From Chloroflexota bacterium (GTDB taxonomy: Bacteria; Chloroflexota; Anaerolineae; Promineifilales; Promineifilaceae): a stretch of DNA of 12,363 bases. The translations under genes and the position numbers were made by a program. The notes beneath the pieces are model-generated. The model searched no databases, was not told the DNA's origin, and saw only the letters and a list, made by a program, of their open reading frames with translations. Position 1 is the stretch's first letter. Each line of letters begins with the position of its first letter. Shown one piece after another: positions 1 to 6,917 of the stretch. The stretch is taken from contig CP070688.1 in the NCBI GenBank assembly GCA_020353135.1, positions 1,032,563-1,044,925 of the forward strand, in the 5' to 3' direction.

Positions 1-190
1 AACTCATAACATACGGCTGCTTTCATGGTGCCTGGTCAACTCCGGAAGTTATTTTGCTTGCTATGCTGCGTTTTCTTAATCGTTTACGCGTGCACAAGAT
101 TGCGGCGGTAAGATCCTGGTTCAAGAGTATAGGTTCTTCAGCATATTATTCAAGCGTAGGAGTAGACGGCTTAACGCAACGGCGTAGCGC
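1..190. other. Left-edge intergenic stretch, no supported gene
   Basis: No gene can be supported here. One forward frame stays open from base 3 to a TGA at 202-204 and starts with residues ITYGCFHGAW, faintly like the first strand and HGAW turn of alpha/beta hydrolases. The rest of that frame has no recognisable family pattern, and its stop lies past the -35 box of the next promoter. It could be the decayed tail of an upstream gene or chance. I see no repeat or terminator. Confidence 0.3.
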
Positions 191-194
191 AACC

Positions 195-224
195 TTGACA
201 GTGTGATCGCATCTATGATAGAAT
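195..224 (+). promoter_or_regulatory. Sigma-70-type promoter of the TetR gene
   Basis: A perfect -35 box TTGACA (195-200) is followed after 18 bp by the -10 box TAGAAT (219-224). A TG dinucleotide at 216-217 gives an extended -10. Transcription would start near 231, leaving a 5' leader of about 50 nt before the ATG at 282. The inverted-repeat operator at 236-255 sits directly on the start region, an arrangement expected for autorepression. Confidence 0.65.
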
Positions 225-235
225 CCAACGAAAGA

Positions 236-255
236 GAGACCGACCGGTCTGTCTC
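236..255. promoter_or_regulatory. TetR-family operator (NemR-box-like inverted repeat)
   Basis: The inverted repeat AGACCG-AC-CGGTCT spans 237-250, and an outer pair GAGAC (236-240) / GTCTC (251-255) extends the symmetry. Read as aGACC-n4-GGTCt it matches the general form of the E. coli NemR box (TAGACC-n4-GGTCTA). It lies between the predicted transcription start and the regulator's ATG, so binding of the encoded TetR protein would block its own transcription. The assignment to this regulator rests on position and symmetry, not on binding data. Confidence 0.65.
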
Positions 256-281
256 CCCTTCTTATACAGCGTGCTTGATCC

Positions 282-920
282 ATGAACCTAAAAGAAAAAA
301 TCATCCAGGAATCGATGAGATTATTTTCCACAAAGGGTTATTGCAGCACCTCCATCACCGACATCCTCGTCGCTGCCAATACTTCCAAAGGCGGCTTCTA
401 CAATCACTTTGCCAGCAAAGAGACTTTATTTATCCACGTGCTAGAAGCGGCCCAAGGCATTTGGCGGGAGCGAACGCTGGCAGGCCTCGACGAAATAGAT
501 AGTCCTGTTGGGAAAATCGAGCGGTTACTGCACAACTATCGAGATCGCTATCTGAAGGATAATAAAACCTTTCCTGGCGGCTGTATCTTCGTAACCTTCT
601 CTGTCGAATTAGATTACATCCATCCTCACCTGGCCCAGGAAGTTAACCAAGGCTTTATCGGATTTAAGGCCATGCTTGCCCGGCTATTGGAAGACGGAAA
701 GGAAAGAGGCGAGTTGCCCCTCGACATTCAATCTGATGACCTGGCCGAGATGCTCTTTGCCGGCATGCTCGGAGCTTCCGTCATCTACGGTTTAGACCAA
801 TCCACAGTTTCGTTAGATCGGACCATCGATTCTCTGATTGACTCCCTTGAAAAACTGAGGATTTCCAACGAGGACAAGGAATTATCGCCTCTGCTTGCCG
901 GCGAGGTTCCCGTAACTTAA
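282..920 (+). CDS. TetR/AcrR family transcriptional regulator, NemR-like
   Basis: This is a 212-residue one-component repressor of normal TetR length. The N-terminal helix-turn-helix covers about residues 5-50; SITDILVAANTSKGGFYNHF followed by ASKETLF is the classic recognition-helix region. The rest is the all-helical ligand-binding and dimerisation domain. Residues 99-111 (GGCIFVTFSVELD) resemble the GCLTVKLSAEV segment of E. coli NemR, putting C101 where NemR has its electrophile/HOCl-sensing Cys106. The comparison is from memory and suggests, without proof, sensing of reactive electrophiles. No strong Shine-Dalgarno precedes the ATG; it was chosen because the HTH begins immediately after it. 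A perfect inverted repeat at 237-250 is the likely autoregulatory site. The gene is codirectional with the ABC transporter 225 bp downstream, which it may also control. Confidence 0.9.
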   Translation: MNLKEKIIQESMRLFSTKGYCSTSITDILVAANTSKGGFYNHFASKETLFIHVLEAAQGIWRERTLAGLDEIDSPVGKIERLLHNYRDRYLKDNKTFPGGCIFVTFSVELDYIHPHLAQEVNQGFIGFKAMLARLLEDGKERGELPLDIQSDDLAEMLFAGMLGASVIYGLDQSTVSLDRTIDSLIDSLEKLRISNEDKELSPLLAGEVPVT

Positions 921-950
921 AAAAAGATTGTCGCACCGTGTCCAATCCAA

Positions 951-971
951 AACCGAATAATTCGACCGGTT
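951..971. promoter_or_regulatory. Possible second operator upstream of the ABC transporter operon
   Basis: The stretch contains AACCG (951-955) and its inverted partner CGGTT (967-971), enclosing a perfect 11-bp palindrome CGAATAATTCG (954-964). It also repeats the 8-mer CGACCGGT (963-970) found in the operator before the TetR gene (241-248). The full GACC-n4-GGTC form is degraded here, so binding by the same regulator is only a possibility. No convincing promoter was found downstream; the best is TAGACA (994-999), 19 bp, TAGACT (1019-1024), which is weak. Confidence 0.3.
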
Positions 972-1053
972 GTTTAGGTAAAAGACTCGCGACTAGACAG
1001 ACGTTCACCCTGGCTTGCTAGACTACTTTCCCTCTTGCTTGTTGTGGTGGTAT

Positions 1054-1061
1054 AAGGAGGT
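1054..1061 (+). promoter_or_regulatory. Orphan full-length Shine-Dalgarno sequence in the SBP leader
   Basis: AAGGAGGT is a complete anti-16S complement, but it lies 23 nt before the nearest ATG (1085), too far for normal initiation. A weaker AAGGA (1072-1076) has workable spacing to that ATG. The ATG at 1085 is in frame with the lipoprotein and would add 20 residues before its signal peptide. The better start is ATG 1145 with GGGAGGA at 1134-1140. The upstream sites may be a ribosome standby site or a secondary, longer start. Confidence 0.3.
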
Positions 1062-1144
1062 GGTTGGAGATAAGGATCTGTTAAATGAACAAGATACACC
1101 TGATAGTTGGCTCTTTGAGATTAGTTCAAAGTAGGGAGGATAAG

Positions 1145-2809
1145 ATGAAGCTCATGAGATATACGCTGTTGGTCTTGCTACTGCTTGTCGCTCTGGCAGT
1201 CGTTGCTTGCCAATCTGAGCCCGAGGAAGTTGAAGTCACCAGAATTGTCACCGAAACAGAAACCGTTGTTGAGGAAGTCGAGGTAACCAGGGTTGTTGAG
1301 GGCGAGGTTGTCACCGAGATTCAGGAAGTTGAGGTGACGCGAGTTGTCGAAGCAGTACCAGACACATCATTTGAGGACGATCCTCGCGGGGTCCTGCGCT
1401 TTACAGATGGCCTGGCCTATGGTGGAAATGAGAACCTGGACCCGGTAGATGCGGCCCGTTTCTGGCCGCCCATATCTCTGCTTTATGATCGCCTGACTGA
1501 ACCGGCATATGATAATATGGCTCCTCAGCCATCTTTAGCAGAATCCTGGGAAAGTAACGAAACCGGCGATGTGTGGACATTCCACCTGCGCGACGATGCC
1601 TATTTCCACGATGGCGCACAACTCACATCGGCCGACGTCGCTTACTCTGCCAACCACTGGAAGACCTCTGAAACATCGATCCTCGCCTCCACATTTGAGG
1701 TTATTGACAGTATAGAGACGCCAGATGATTTCACCATTGTTTTCAACCTAAACTCGCCCGTGGTTGACTTCCCCACGACGGTCATGGATTATCGCGCCCG
1801 CGTCATTCCGAAAGACGGTCTCGAAGAAGTCCTGACCACTGGCCGGGGTTCGGGTCCGTTCAAGCTGGAAAGGTTGGATCCGATTGGCACAACCATTCTG
1901 GTAGCCAATGACGATTACTGGGATGGTCCTCCAGGGCTTAAGGCAATAGAGGTATATGGGATCGCCGATGCTGAAGCACAGGCTACGGCGCTTCTAGCCG
2001 GTCAGCTTGATTGGCTGGGCGTTACACTTGAACAGGCGCAACGTTTCGAGGGGAACGATGACTTCATTATCAGCCAGATTCCGGGCGGTGACTGGTCGGG
2101 TTTTGTCATGCGTACCGACATTCCACCATTCGATAATCCGGATTTGCGCGACGCAATGCATCTTGTCGTCGACCGGCAAGAGATGGTGGATCTTGCTCTT
2201 GCAGGAGCTGGTACTGTTTCCTGTGATTCGGCCGTCATGCCTGGTGACCCATATGTGTTCACCGATTGTGATCCCGAACCAGATGTGGAGGCTGCCCAAG
2301 CAGCCCTAGCGGCGGCCGGTAGTGCCGATGGCTTTGAGGTTGATTTGTACACATCTGATGTGTGCGCGGACTGGACTGCTCTGACTGAAATCTATCAGCA
2401 GCAGGCCGCCGAAGCGGGCATTGATGTCAATATTGTAACCGTTGCATCGGATGGTTTTTGGACTGATGCCTGGATGGTCCAACCCTTTGTGATGACTTGC
2501 TGGAATGCCCGTGGCGCCGATGCGGCTCTCAACGAGATCTATCGATCGGGTGGCGCCTGGAACGAAAGTTTCTGGAACGTCCCCGAATACGATGCCCTGC
2601 TCGATGCGGCTCGCGCCGAGCCAGACTTTGATACCCGTCGACAGCATTACTTGGATGCCCAGCAGATGCTCCATGAAGATGGCGGCACGATCATCCCCTA
2701 TTACCTAAACCTTATCCGCGTCCAGAAGAGTTGTGTTGATGGGATTCCCCCACTCTCAGACATCTGGATTGATTGGACTGGCATAACGAAAGATGCCAGC
2801 TGTGAGTAA
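1145..2809 (+). CDS. Peptide/nickel-type ABC transporter substrate-binding lipoprotein (SBP family 5)
   Basis: This extracytoplasmic receptor of an oligopeptide-type importer has 554 residues. Residues 1-21 are a lipoprotein signal peptide (MKLMRY, then a Leu/Val/Ala core) ending in the lipobox VVA-C22, so the mature protein is lipid-anchored at Cys22. Residues 28-69 form a Glu/Val/Thr-rich linker with EVEVTR at 28-33, 44-49 and 61-66, typical of Chloroflexota SBPs. The SBP_bac_5 fold follows from about residue 83: the LAESWE element near 131-136 and the FHLRDDAYFHDG hallmark at 146-157. The start at 1145 was preferred over an in-frame ATG at 1085 because GGGAGGA lies 4 nt upstream and the signal peptide then begins at residue 1. 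Substrate is not deducible; di/oligopeptides, nickel chelates and sugars are all used by this family. First gene of the importer operon. Confidence 0.93.
   Translation: MKLMRYTLLVLLLLVALAVVACQSEPEEVEVTRIVTETETVVEEVEVTRVVEGEVVTEIQEVEVTRVVEAVPDTSFEDDPRGVLRFTDGLAYGGNENLDPVDAARFWPPISLLYDRLTEPAYDNMAPQPSLAESWESNETGDVWTFHLRDDAYFHDGAQLTSADVAYSANHWKTSETSILASTFEVIDSIETPDDFTIVFNLNSPVVDFPTTVMDYRARVIPKDGLEEVLTTGRGSGPFKLERLDPIGTTILVANDDYWDGPPGLKAIEVYGIADAEAQATALLAGQLDWLGVTLEQAQRFEGNDDFIISQIPGGDWSGFVMRTDIPPFDNPDLRDAMHLVVDRQEMVDLALAGAGTVSCDSAVMPGDPYVFTDCDPEPDVEAAQAALAAAGSADGFEVDLYTSDVCADWTALTEIYQQQAAEAGIDVNIVTVASDGFWTDAWMVQPFVMTCWNARGADAALNEIYRSGGAWNESFWNVPEYDALLDAARAEPDFDTRRQHYLDAQQMLHEDGGTIIPYYLNLIRVQKSCVDGIPPLSDIWIDWTGITKDASCE
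1226..1351 (+). repeat. Degenerate tandem repeat encoding the EVEVTR linker of the SBP
   Basis: Three imperfect copies of a GAAGTxGAxGTxACx unit (from 1226, 1274 and 1325, spaced 48 and 51 bp) encode EVEVTR-(I/V)V each time. The copies differ mainly at third codon positions, so selection is on the protein, which forms a charged, extended spacer between the lipid anchor and the binding lobe. Confidence 0.7.
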
Positions 2810-2828
2810 CAGTTAATCGTTGAATCTT

Positions 2829-2862
2829 AGAGTGAGAGGTGGGGAAACCCACCTCTCACTCT
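2829..2862 (+). terminator. 15-bp GAAA-loop hairpin between SBP and permease genes
   Basis: A perfect 15-bp inverted repeat (AGAGTGAGAGGTGGG at 2829-2843, CCCACCTCTCACTCT at 2848-2862) closes on a GAAA tetraloop, a GNRA type that makes RNA hairpins very stable. It starts 20 nt after the SBP stop. No T-run follows (next bases GGATCATTG), so it is not a classic intrinsic terminator. It may protect the 3' end of the SBP message or partly attenuate readthrough, giving more SBP than permease, as seen in other binding-protein operons. Confidence 0.6.
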
Positions 2863-2941
2863 GGATCATTGTGGTTAGAAAATTCCCAATTATAAGCAAT
2901 CTCTCGAAACTAATGCCGGCTGTGTTTAGAAGAGGTGTATT

Positions 2942-3895
2942 ATGATCTTTCTCGTTGGCCGAAGATTAGTACTTGCTGTAATCACTCTCTTCATGATCTC
3001 CCTCATTGTCTTTCTGGGCGTTGAAGCCCTACCAGGGGATGCGGCAACAGCCTATCTTGGCCAGTCCGCGACGCCCGAAAGCTTGGATGCCTTGCGCCAG
3101 GAATTTGGTCTCTACGCCCCAGTGCATGAGCGCTACCTGTCATGGTTGGGGGGTATCTTGCAAGGAGATCTAGGGACATCGATGGTCCGCAGGAATCCGG
3201 TTTCGGAAGTCATCGGTAACCAGCTTCGAAACACAGTCGTCTTGGCTTTGGCGGCCGCCATCGTCGGCATTCCCCTGGCCATCTTTCTGGGCGTCATCGC
3301 CGGGCTCACTCGTGATAAGTGGCCCGATATCTTTGTTTCCACCTCTTCAATCGTCGGAATGACCCTGCCCGGCTTTGTCACGGCGACAATCCTGATTTTT
3401 ATATTCGCCATAAAGTTGGAGTGGTTTCCGGCGATTACAATGGTTCCCACGGATGCGTCCGTCGGCGAGTTATTACCCAATATCGTCTTGCCAATTATTA
3501 CCCTCACCTTCATCATGGTCGCCCATATCTTGCGCATGGTTCGTACCAACATGATTGACGTGATGACCAGTGATTACGTCCAGATGGCCCGGCTGAAGGG
3601 AGTGCCTGAGAGACAGATCGTTTTCAAGCATGCTCTGCCTAACGCCATGCTGCCAACAATTAATGTTGTTGCCATCACCCTGGCCTGGTTGCTCGGTGGG
3701 GTTGCGGTTATAGAAACAGTCTTCAACTATCCGGGTATAGGAAAACTCATGGTTAATTCCATCACTGATCGGGATTTTCCGACCATTATGGCGATCGCAG
3801 TCGTCCTGGCCATCGTTTATATAACGGTCAACTTAATTGCAGACCTGCTGACCCTTGTTCTCAATCCCCGTTTGCGGACGGCGCGCGGGCACTAG
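2942..3895 (+). CDS. ABC transporter permease, DppB/OppB type
   Basis: This 317-residue inner-membrane subunit forms the import channel with the DppC-type partner. The first membrane segment (about 9-29) is followed by the periplasmic LPGDAATAYLG region. Further hydrophobic segments lie near 96-120, 135-158, 180-198, 236-260 and 280-306, giving the six-helix DppB topology. The EAA coupling loop that contacts the ATPases is at about 211-234 (DYVQMARLKGVPERQIVFKH, ending in LPN). The C-terminus reads LNPRLR, normal for the family. GAGGTG (2932-2937) precedes the ATG with short spacing. It lies 132 bp after the SBP, with the GAAA hairpin in the gap, and 67 bp before the next permease gene. Confidence 0.93.
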   Translation: MIFLVGRRLVLAVITLFMISLIVFLGVEALPGDAATAYLGQSATPESLDALRQEFGLYAPVHERYLSWLGGILQGDLGTSMVRRNPVSEVIGNQLRNTVVLALAAAIVGIPLAIFLGVIAGLTRDKWPDIFVSTSSIVGMTLPGFVTATILIFIFAIKLEWFPAITMVPTDASVGELLPNIVLPIITLTFIMVAHILRMVRTNMIDVMTSDYVQMARLKGVPERQIVFKHALPNAMLPTINVVAITLAWLLGGVAVIETVFNYPGIGKLMVNSITDRDFPTIMAIAVVLAIVYITVNLIADLLTLVLNPRLRTARGH

Positions 3896-3962
3896 GCAGT
3901 GAACATCAACCATAACCGGTCCACAGAAGATGCACGCTAGTAGCTGAGAGTGGAGAAAAATA

Positions 3963-4862
3963 ATGGCAGTCGAAACACCAACAGTAGAACAATTGACAAC
4001 AGTCAAGCGGCGCAGCGCCTTGGCGGAGACGTGGGAGAACTTGCGACGTTCCAAGGCCGGCATGATCGGATTAACCTTGATCGTCATTCATGTATTCTTA
4101 GCCATCACATCTCCCTATCTTGCCCCTCATGACCCATTGGAAATGAGTGCCCAATTACGGAATGAAGCCCCCTCGCTTGAACATCCCTTCGGTACAGACA
4201 AACTCGGCCGCGATGTCTTTTCGCGTTCACTGATGGGTGGGCGCGTTGCCATGTTGGTCACCATAATAGCCATAAGCCTGGCCGTCATCTGGGGTGGCTT
4301 GGTAGGTATCCTGTTAGGTTTTATGGGTGGTCGCACCGATGAGATTATTATGCGTATCGTCGATGCCCTTCTTTCTATTCCCTGGCTTCTGTTGTTATTG
4401 CTCATTATTGCCATTCTGGGCACTAATATGCGGGTGCAAACGCTAACCTTTGCTTTCACCTATGGTATTTTAACGATTCGTGTGGCAAGAGCGGCAACGC
4501 ATGACTTTGTGACGAGTGAATTTGTACTGGCAGCCCGGGCTAGAGGCGAGCGCAGACGCACCATTGTTACACGCGAATTACTGCCCAACGTACGTGATGT
4601 GCTTTTAGTCGACGGGGCCATGAATTGGTCATGGATGTTAATCGCCTTCGCCTCGCTCTCTTTCCTGGGTTTTGGCGTTACGCCGCCAACCCCGGACTGG
4701 GGCTTCATGATTGCTAAAAATCGAGATATCCTGGCCATTCAGCCCTGGGCAGTCTTTGGGCCGGTGATTATGCTGAGCACCCTCATTATCGGAATCAATC
4801 TCTTTGCCGACGCCTTCGCCAAAGCGTTGGGATTGGACCGTAGCCAGGGGGCTCCAACATGA
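3963..4862 (+). CDS. ABC transporter permease, DppC/OppC type
   Basis: This 299-residue partner permease has a cytoplasmic N-terminal extension (1-30, WENLRRSKAGMIG = OppC_N type) and a first helix at about 34-52. The family hallmark FGTDKLGRDVFSR is at 76-88, with helices near 95-122, 138-155, 218-238 and 264-285. The EAA loop is at about 186-209, ending in LLPN, and SFLGFGVTPPTPDWGFMI (233-250) is the typical periplasmic segment. TGGAG at 3951-3955 is a good ribosome-binding site. The stop overlaps the start of the ATPase gene in an ATGA (4859-4862), so the two are translationally coupled. Confidence 0.93.
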   Translation: MAVETPTVEQLTTVKRRSALAETWENLRRSKAGMIGLTLIVIHVFLAITSPYLAPHDPLEMSAQLRNEAPSLEHPFGTDKLGRDVFSRSLMGGRVAMLVTIIAISLAVIWGGLVGILLGFMGGRTDEIIMRIVDALLSIPWLLLLLLIIAILGTNMRVQTLTFAFTYGILTIRVARAATHDFVTSEFVLAARARGERRRTIVTRELLPNVRDVLLVDGAMNWSWMLIAFASLSFLGFGVTPPTPDWGFMIAKNRDILAIQPWAVFGPVIMLSTLIIGINLFADAFAKALGLDRSQGAPT

Positions 4863-6904
4863 GCACCTCTCTGGTTGATATCAACGATTTAACAATCGGT
4901 TATCATACCAAGAGAGGGACATTGGTCCATGTGCTGCGCAATGTATCCTTATCTATCGAGGCGGGCGATACGCTTGGTTTAGTCGGCGAGTCAGGCTGTG
5001 GTAAAAGCACCCTGGGCCAGGCGATGATGGGCTTTCTACGCTCCGGCAGCCAGCTGCTGGGGGGCAGCGTCCGTTTTACGGACCTGGACATGTTTGGCCT
5101 GACAACGCGCCAATTGGAAAATATACGCGGCAATCAAATCGCCCTCATTCCCCAAAATGCGGGAGAGTCCTTAACTCCCACCTTGCGCGTCGGCAATCAG
5201 ATCGTCGAAGCAATAGAGCTACATACCGAACTCTCCGGGCGCGAGGCCAACGAACGGATGATGGCGCTTTTGGGCCAGGTGCGCTTGCCCCAACCGGAGG
5301 CGATGGCCAAACGTTACCCACATGAATTATCAGGCGGACAACAACAACGTGTTGTGGTGGCCATGGCTCTGGCGGCCGAGCCGGAAATGCTCGTGTTGGA
5401 TGAGCCGACGACTGGTCTTGATGTAACGACGCAAGCGCATGTTCTTGACCTATTGCGGGATATTGTCTCAGAGATGGGCACGGCCATGATGTATATCAGT
5501 CATGACATGGGCGTGATCGCCCGTGTTAGTGACCGGGTGGCCCTTATGTATGCGGGTGAAATCGTGGAGGATGCCACCGCGGCTGAAATGTTCAGGACAC
5601 CGGCCCATCCTTACGCGAGGGGCTTGCTAGAATCTATTCCAAGGCTGTCCCTGGCCGGCATTGCCAAATCAATGCCCGGACAACCACCTATCCCCGGCAC
5701 GTTACCTGGTTGTTCTTTTGCTCCACGTTGCCCCTTTGTCACCAGCATTTGCACCGTCGAGCCGCCGCTGTTGAAAGCCATTCACGGGACATCCCATTTG
5801 GTGCGCTGCCACCACTGGGAAGAGGTTTTGGCTACGGATTTCGACGAGGAACTGCGTGAGGTTTTTCACACAATTGAGCACGTCGCCCAAGATGAGACAG
5901 CCCTTGAACTCTCGGATGTGAAGATATCTTATTATCGCCCCGGGATAATCAGTCGCTTGCGCTCAACGCCTGACCCGCCGGCGACTGTCAGTGATGTAAC
6001 GCTAACCGTACGTCGTGGTGAAACGCTGGCCTTAGTGGGAGAAAGTGGCAGTGGTAAAACAACCATTGTCCGGGCCATCGCCGGTCTCTTGCCGGCCAAA
6101 GGTGGTCATATTCAGTTCGGGGACTTCGACCTAACGGTGGATGTCGATGATCGGACGATAGAATTAAGCAAACGAATCCAGATGATATTCCAGAATCCCG
6201 ATGCTTCGCTCAATCCCCGTCATTCCGTGGCCGAAATCATCGATCAGCCACTCAAACGGTACTATCCCAAAATGACACGCGATGAGCGACGGGCAAGGCA
6301 AGTCGAATTGCTCAACCGCGTTCGCTTGAACGAAAAGTATCGTCTGCGCTACCCGGGACAATTGTCGGGCGGCGAAAAACAACGCGTAGCCATTGCCCGC
6401 GCCTTCGCCGCCGATCCCGAGATCGTACTCTGCGACGAGGTGACTTCCGCCTTGGATGTATCGGTGCAGGCGGCCGTACTGGACTTGCTGGCCGATCTGC
6501 AGCGAGAGCGCAATACAACCTACATCTTCATCACCCATGACTTGGCAGTCGTGCGCGCTTTTGCCGATCGCGTGGCGGTTTTGTATCAAGGTCGCTTGTG
6601 CGAGATAGGAACCGTGGATGAGATTTACACGCTACCCTATCATCCTTACACCGAAACATTGCTGGGCGCGGTGCTCGAGCCTGACCCAGATACGAAACCG
6701 ACCTTACTTGCCAGCGATACCCCTGAGTTGGCGCCACCGGCAACAGGTTGCCCCTTCAAACGACGCTGTCCACGCCACCTTGGCCAGATCTGCAATGAAG
6801 TCGTTCCCGATTGGCAAGTCTCAAACGAATCGGAGGGCCACATGATCCGCTGCCACATTGATGTGGAGGAACTGGCTAGTGGCCAAGCAGCCCTTGTCGG
6901 TTGA
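4859..6904 (+). CDS. Dipeptide/oligopeptide ABC transporter ATP-binding protein, fused DppD-DppF
   Basis: This cytoplasmic motor carries both nucleotide-binding domains in one 681-residue chain. Domain 1 has Walker A GESGCGKS (43-50), Q-loop Q99, signature LSGGQ (157-161), Walker B VLDEP (179-183) and switch His215. Domain 2 has GESGSGKT (394-401), Q445, LSGGE (502-506), LCDEV (524-528) and His560. Both look catalytically complete. Each is followed by an Oligo_HPY tail with four cysteines: C285/C291/C298/C317 and C631/C637/C645/C665, the pattern linked to iron-sulfur or metal binding in OppD/DppD-type subunits. Separate DppD and DppF proteins are the commoner arrangement; fusions as in YejF and GsiA are known. 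ATGA coupling to the permease and 13 nt to the hydrolase start support one operon. Confidence 0.93.
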   Translation: MSTSLVDINDLTIGYHTKRGTLVHVLRNVSLSIEAGDTLGLVGESGCGKSTLGQAMMGFLRSGSQLLGGSVRFTDLDMFGLTTRQLENIRGNQIALIPQNAGESLTPTLRVGNQIVEAIELHTELSGREANERMMALLGQVRLPQPEAMAKRYPHELSGGQQQRVVVAMALAAEPEMLVLDEPTTGLDVTTQAHVLDLLRDIVSEMGTAMMYISHDMGVIARVSDRVALMYAGEIVEDATAAEMFRTPAHPYARGLLESIPRLSLAGIAKSMPGQPPIPGTLPGCSFAPRCPFVTSICTVEPPLLKAIHGTSHLVRCHHWEEVLATDFDEELREVFHTIEHVAQDETALELSDVKISYYRPGIISRLRSTPDPPATVSDVTLTVRRGETLALVGESGSGKTTIVRAIAGLLPAKGGHIQFGDFDLTVDVDDRTIELSKRIQMIFQNPDASLNPRHSVAEIIDQPLKRYYPKMTRDERRARQVELLNRVRLNEKYRLRYPGQLSGGEKQRVAIARAFAADPEIVLCDEVTSALDVSVQAAVLDLLADLQRERNTTYIFITHDLAVVRAFADRVAVLYQGRLCEIGTVDEIYTLPYHPYTETLLGAVLEPDPDTKPTLLASDTPELAPPATGCPFKRRCPRHLGQICNEVVPDWQVSNESEGHMIRCHIDVEELASGQAALVG

Positions 6905-6917
6905 TAACCTATCTGCC

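Noticed and set aside
3..204. Open frame at the left edge with an HGAW-like start
   Set aside because: The similarity to alpha/beta hydrolases is limited to about ten residues, and the frame runs into the next promoter; not enough to call a gene.
214..219. TATGAT as -10 box for the TTGACA at 195-200
   Set aside because: Spacing would be only 13 bp; TAGAAT at 219-224 gives 18 bp with an extended -10.
993..1024. Direct CTAGAC repeats (993-998, 1018-1023) as tandem regulator half-sites
   Set aside because: They are same-orientation six-base matches only, without dyad symmetry; too weak to call.
6858..6917. Upstream in-frame ATG (6858) as the hydrolase start
   Set aside because: It would overlap the ATPase gene by 47 bp and add 20 residues without family resemblance; 6918 fits the usual N-terminus better, though neither has a clear ribosome-binding site.
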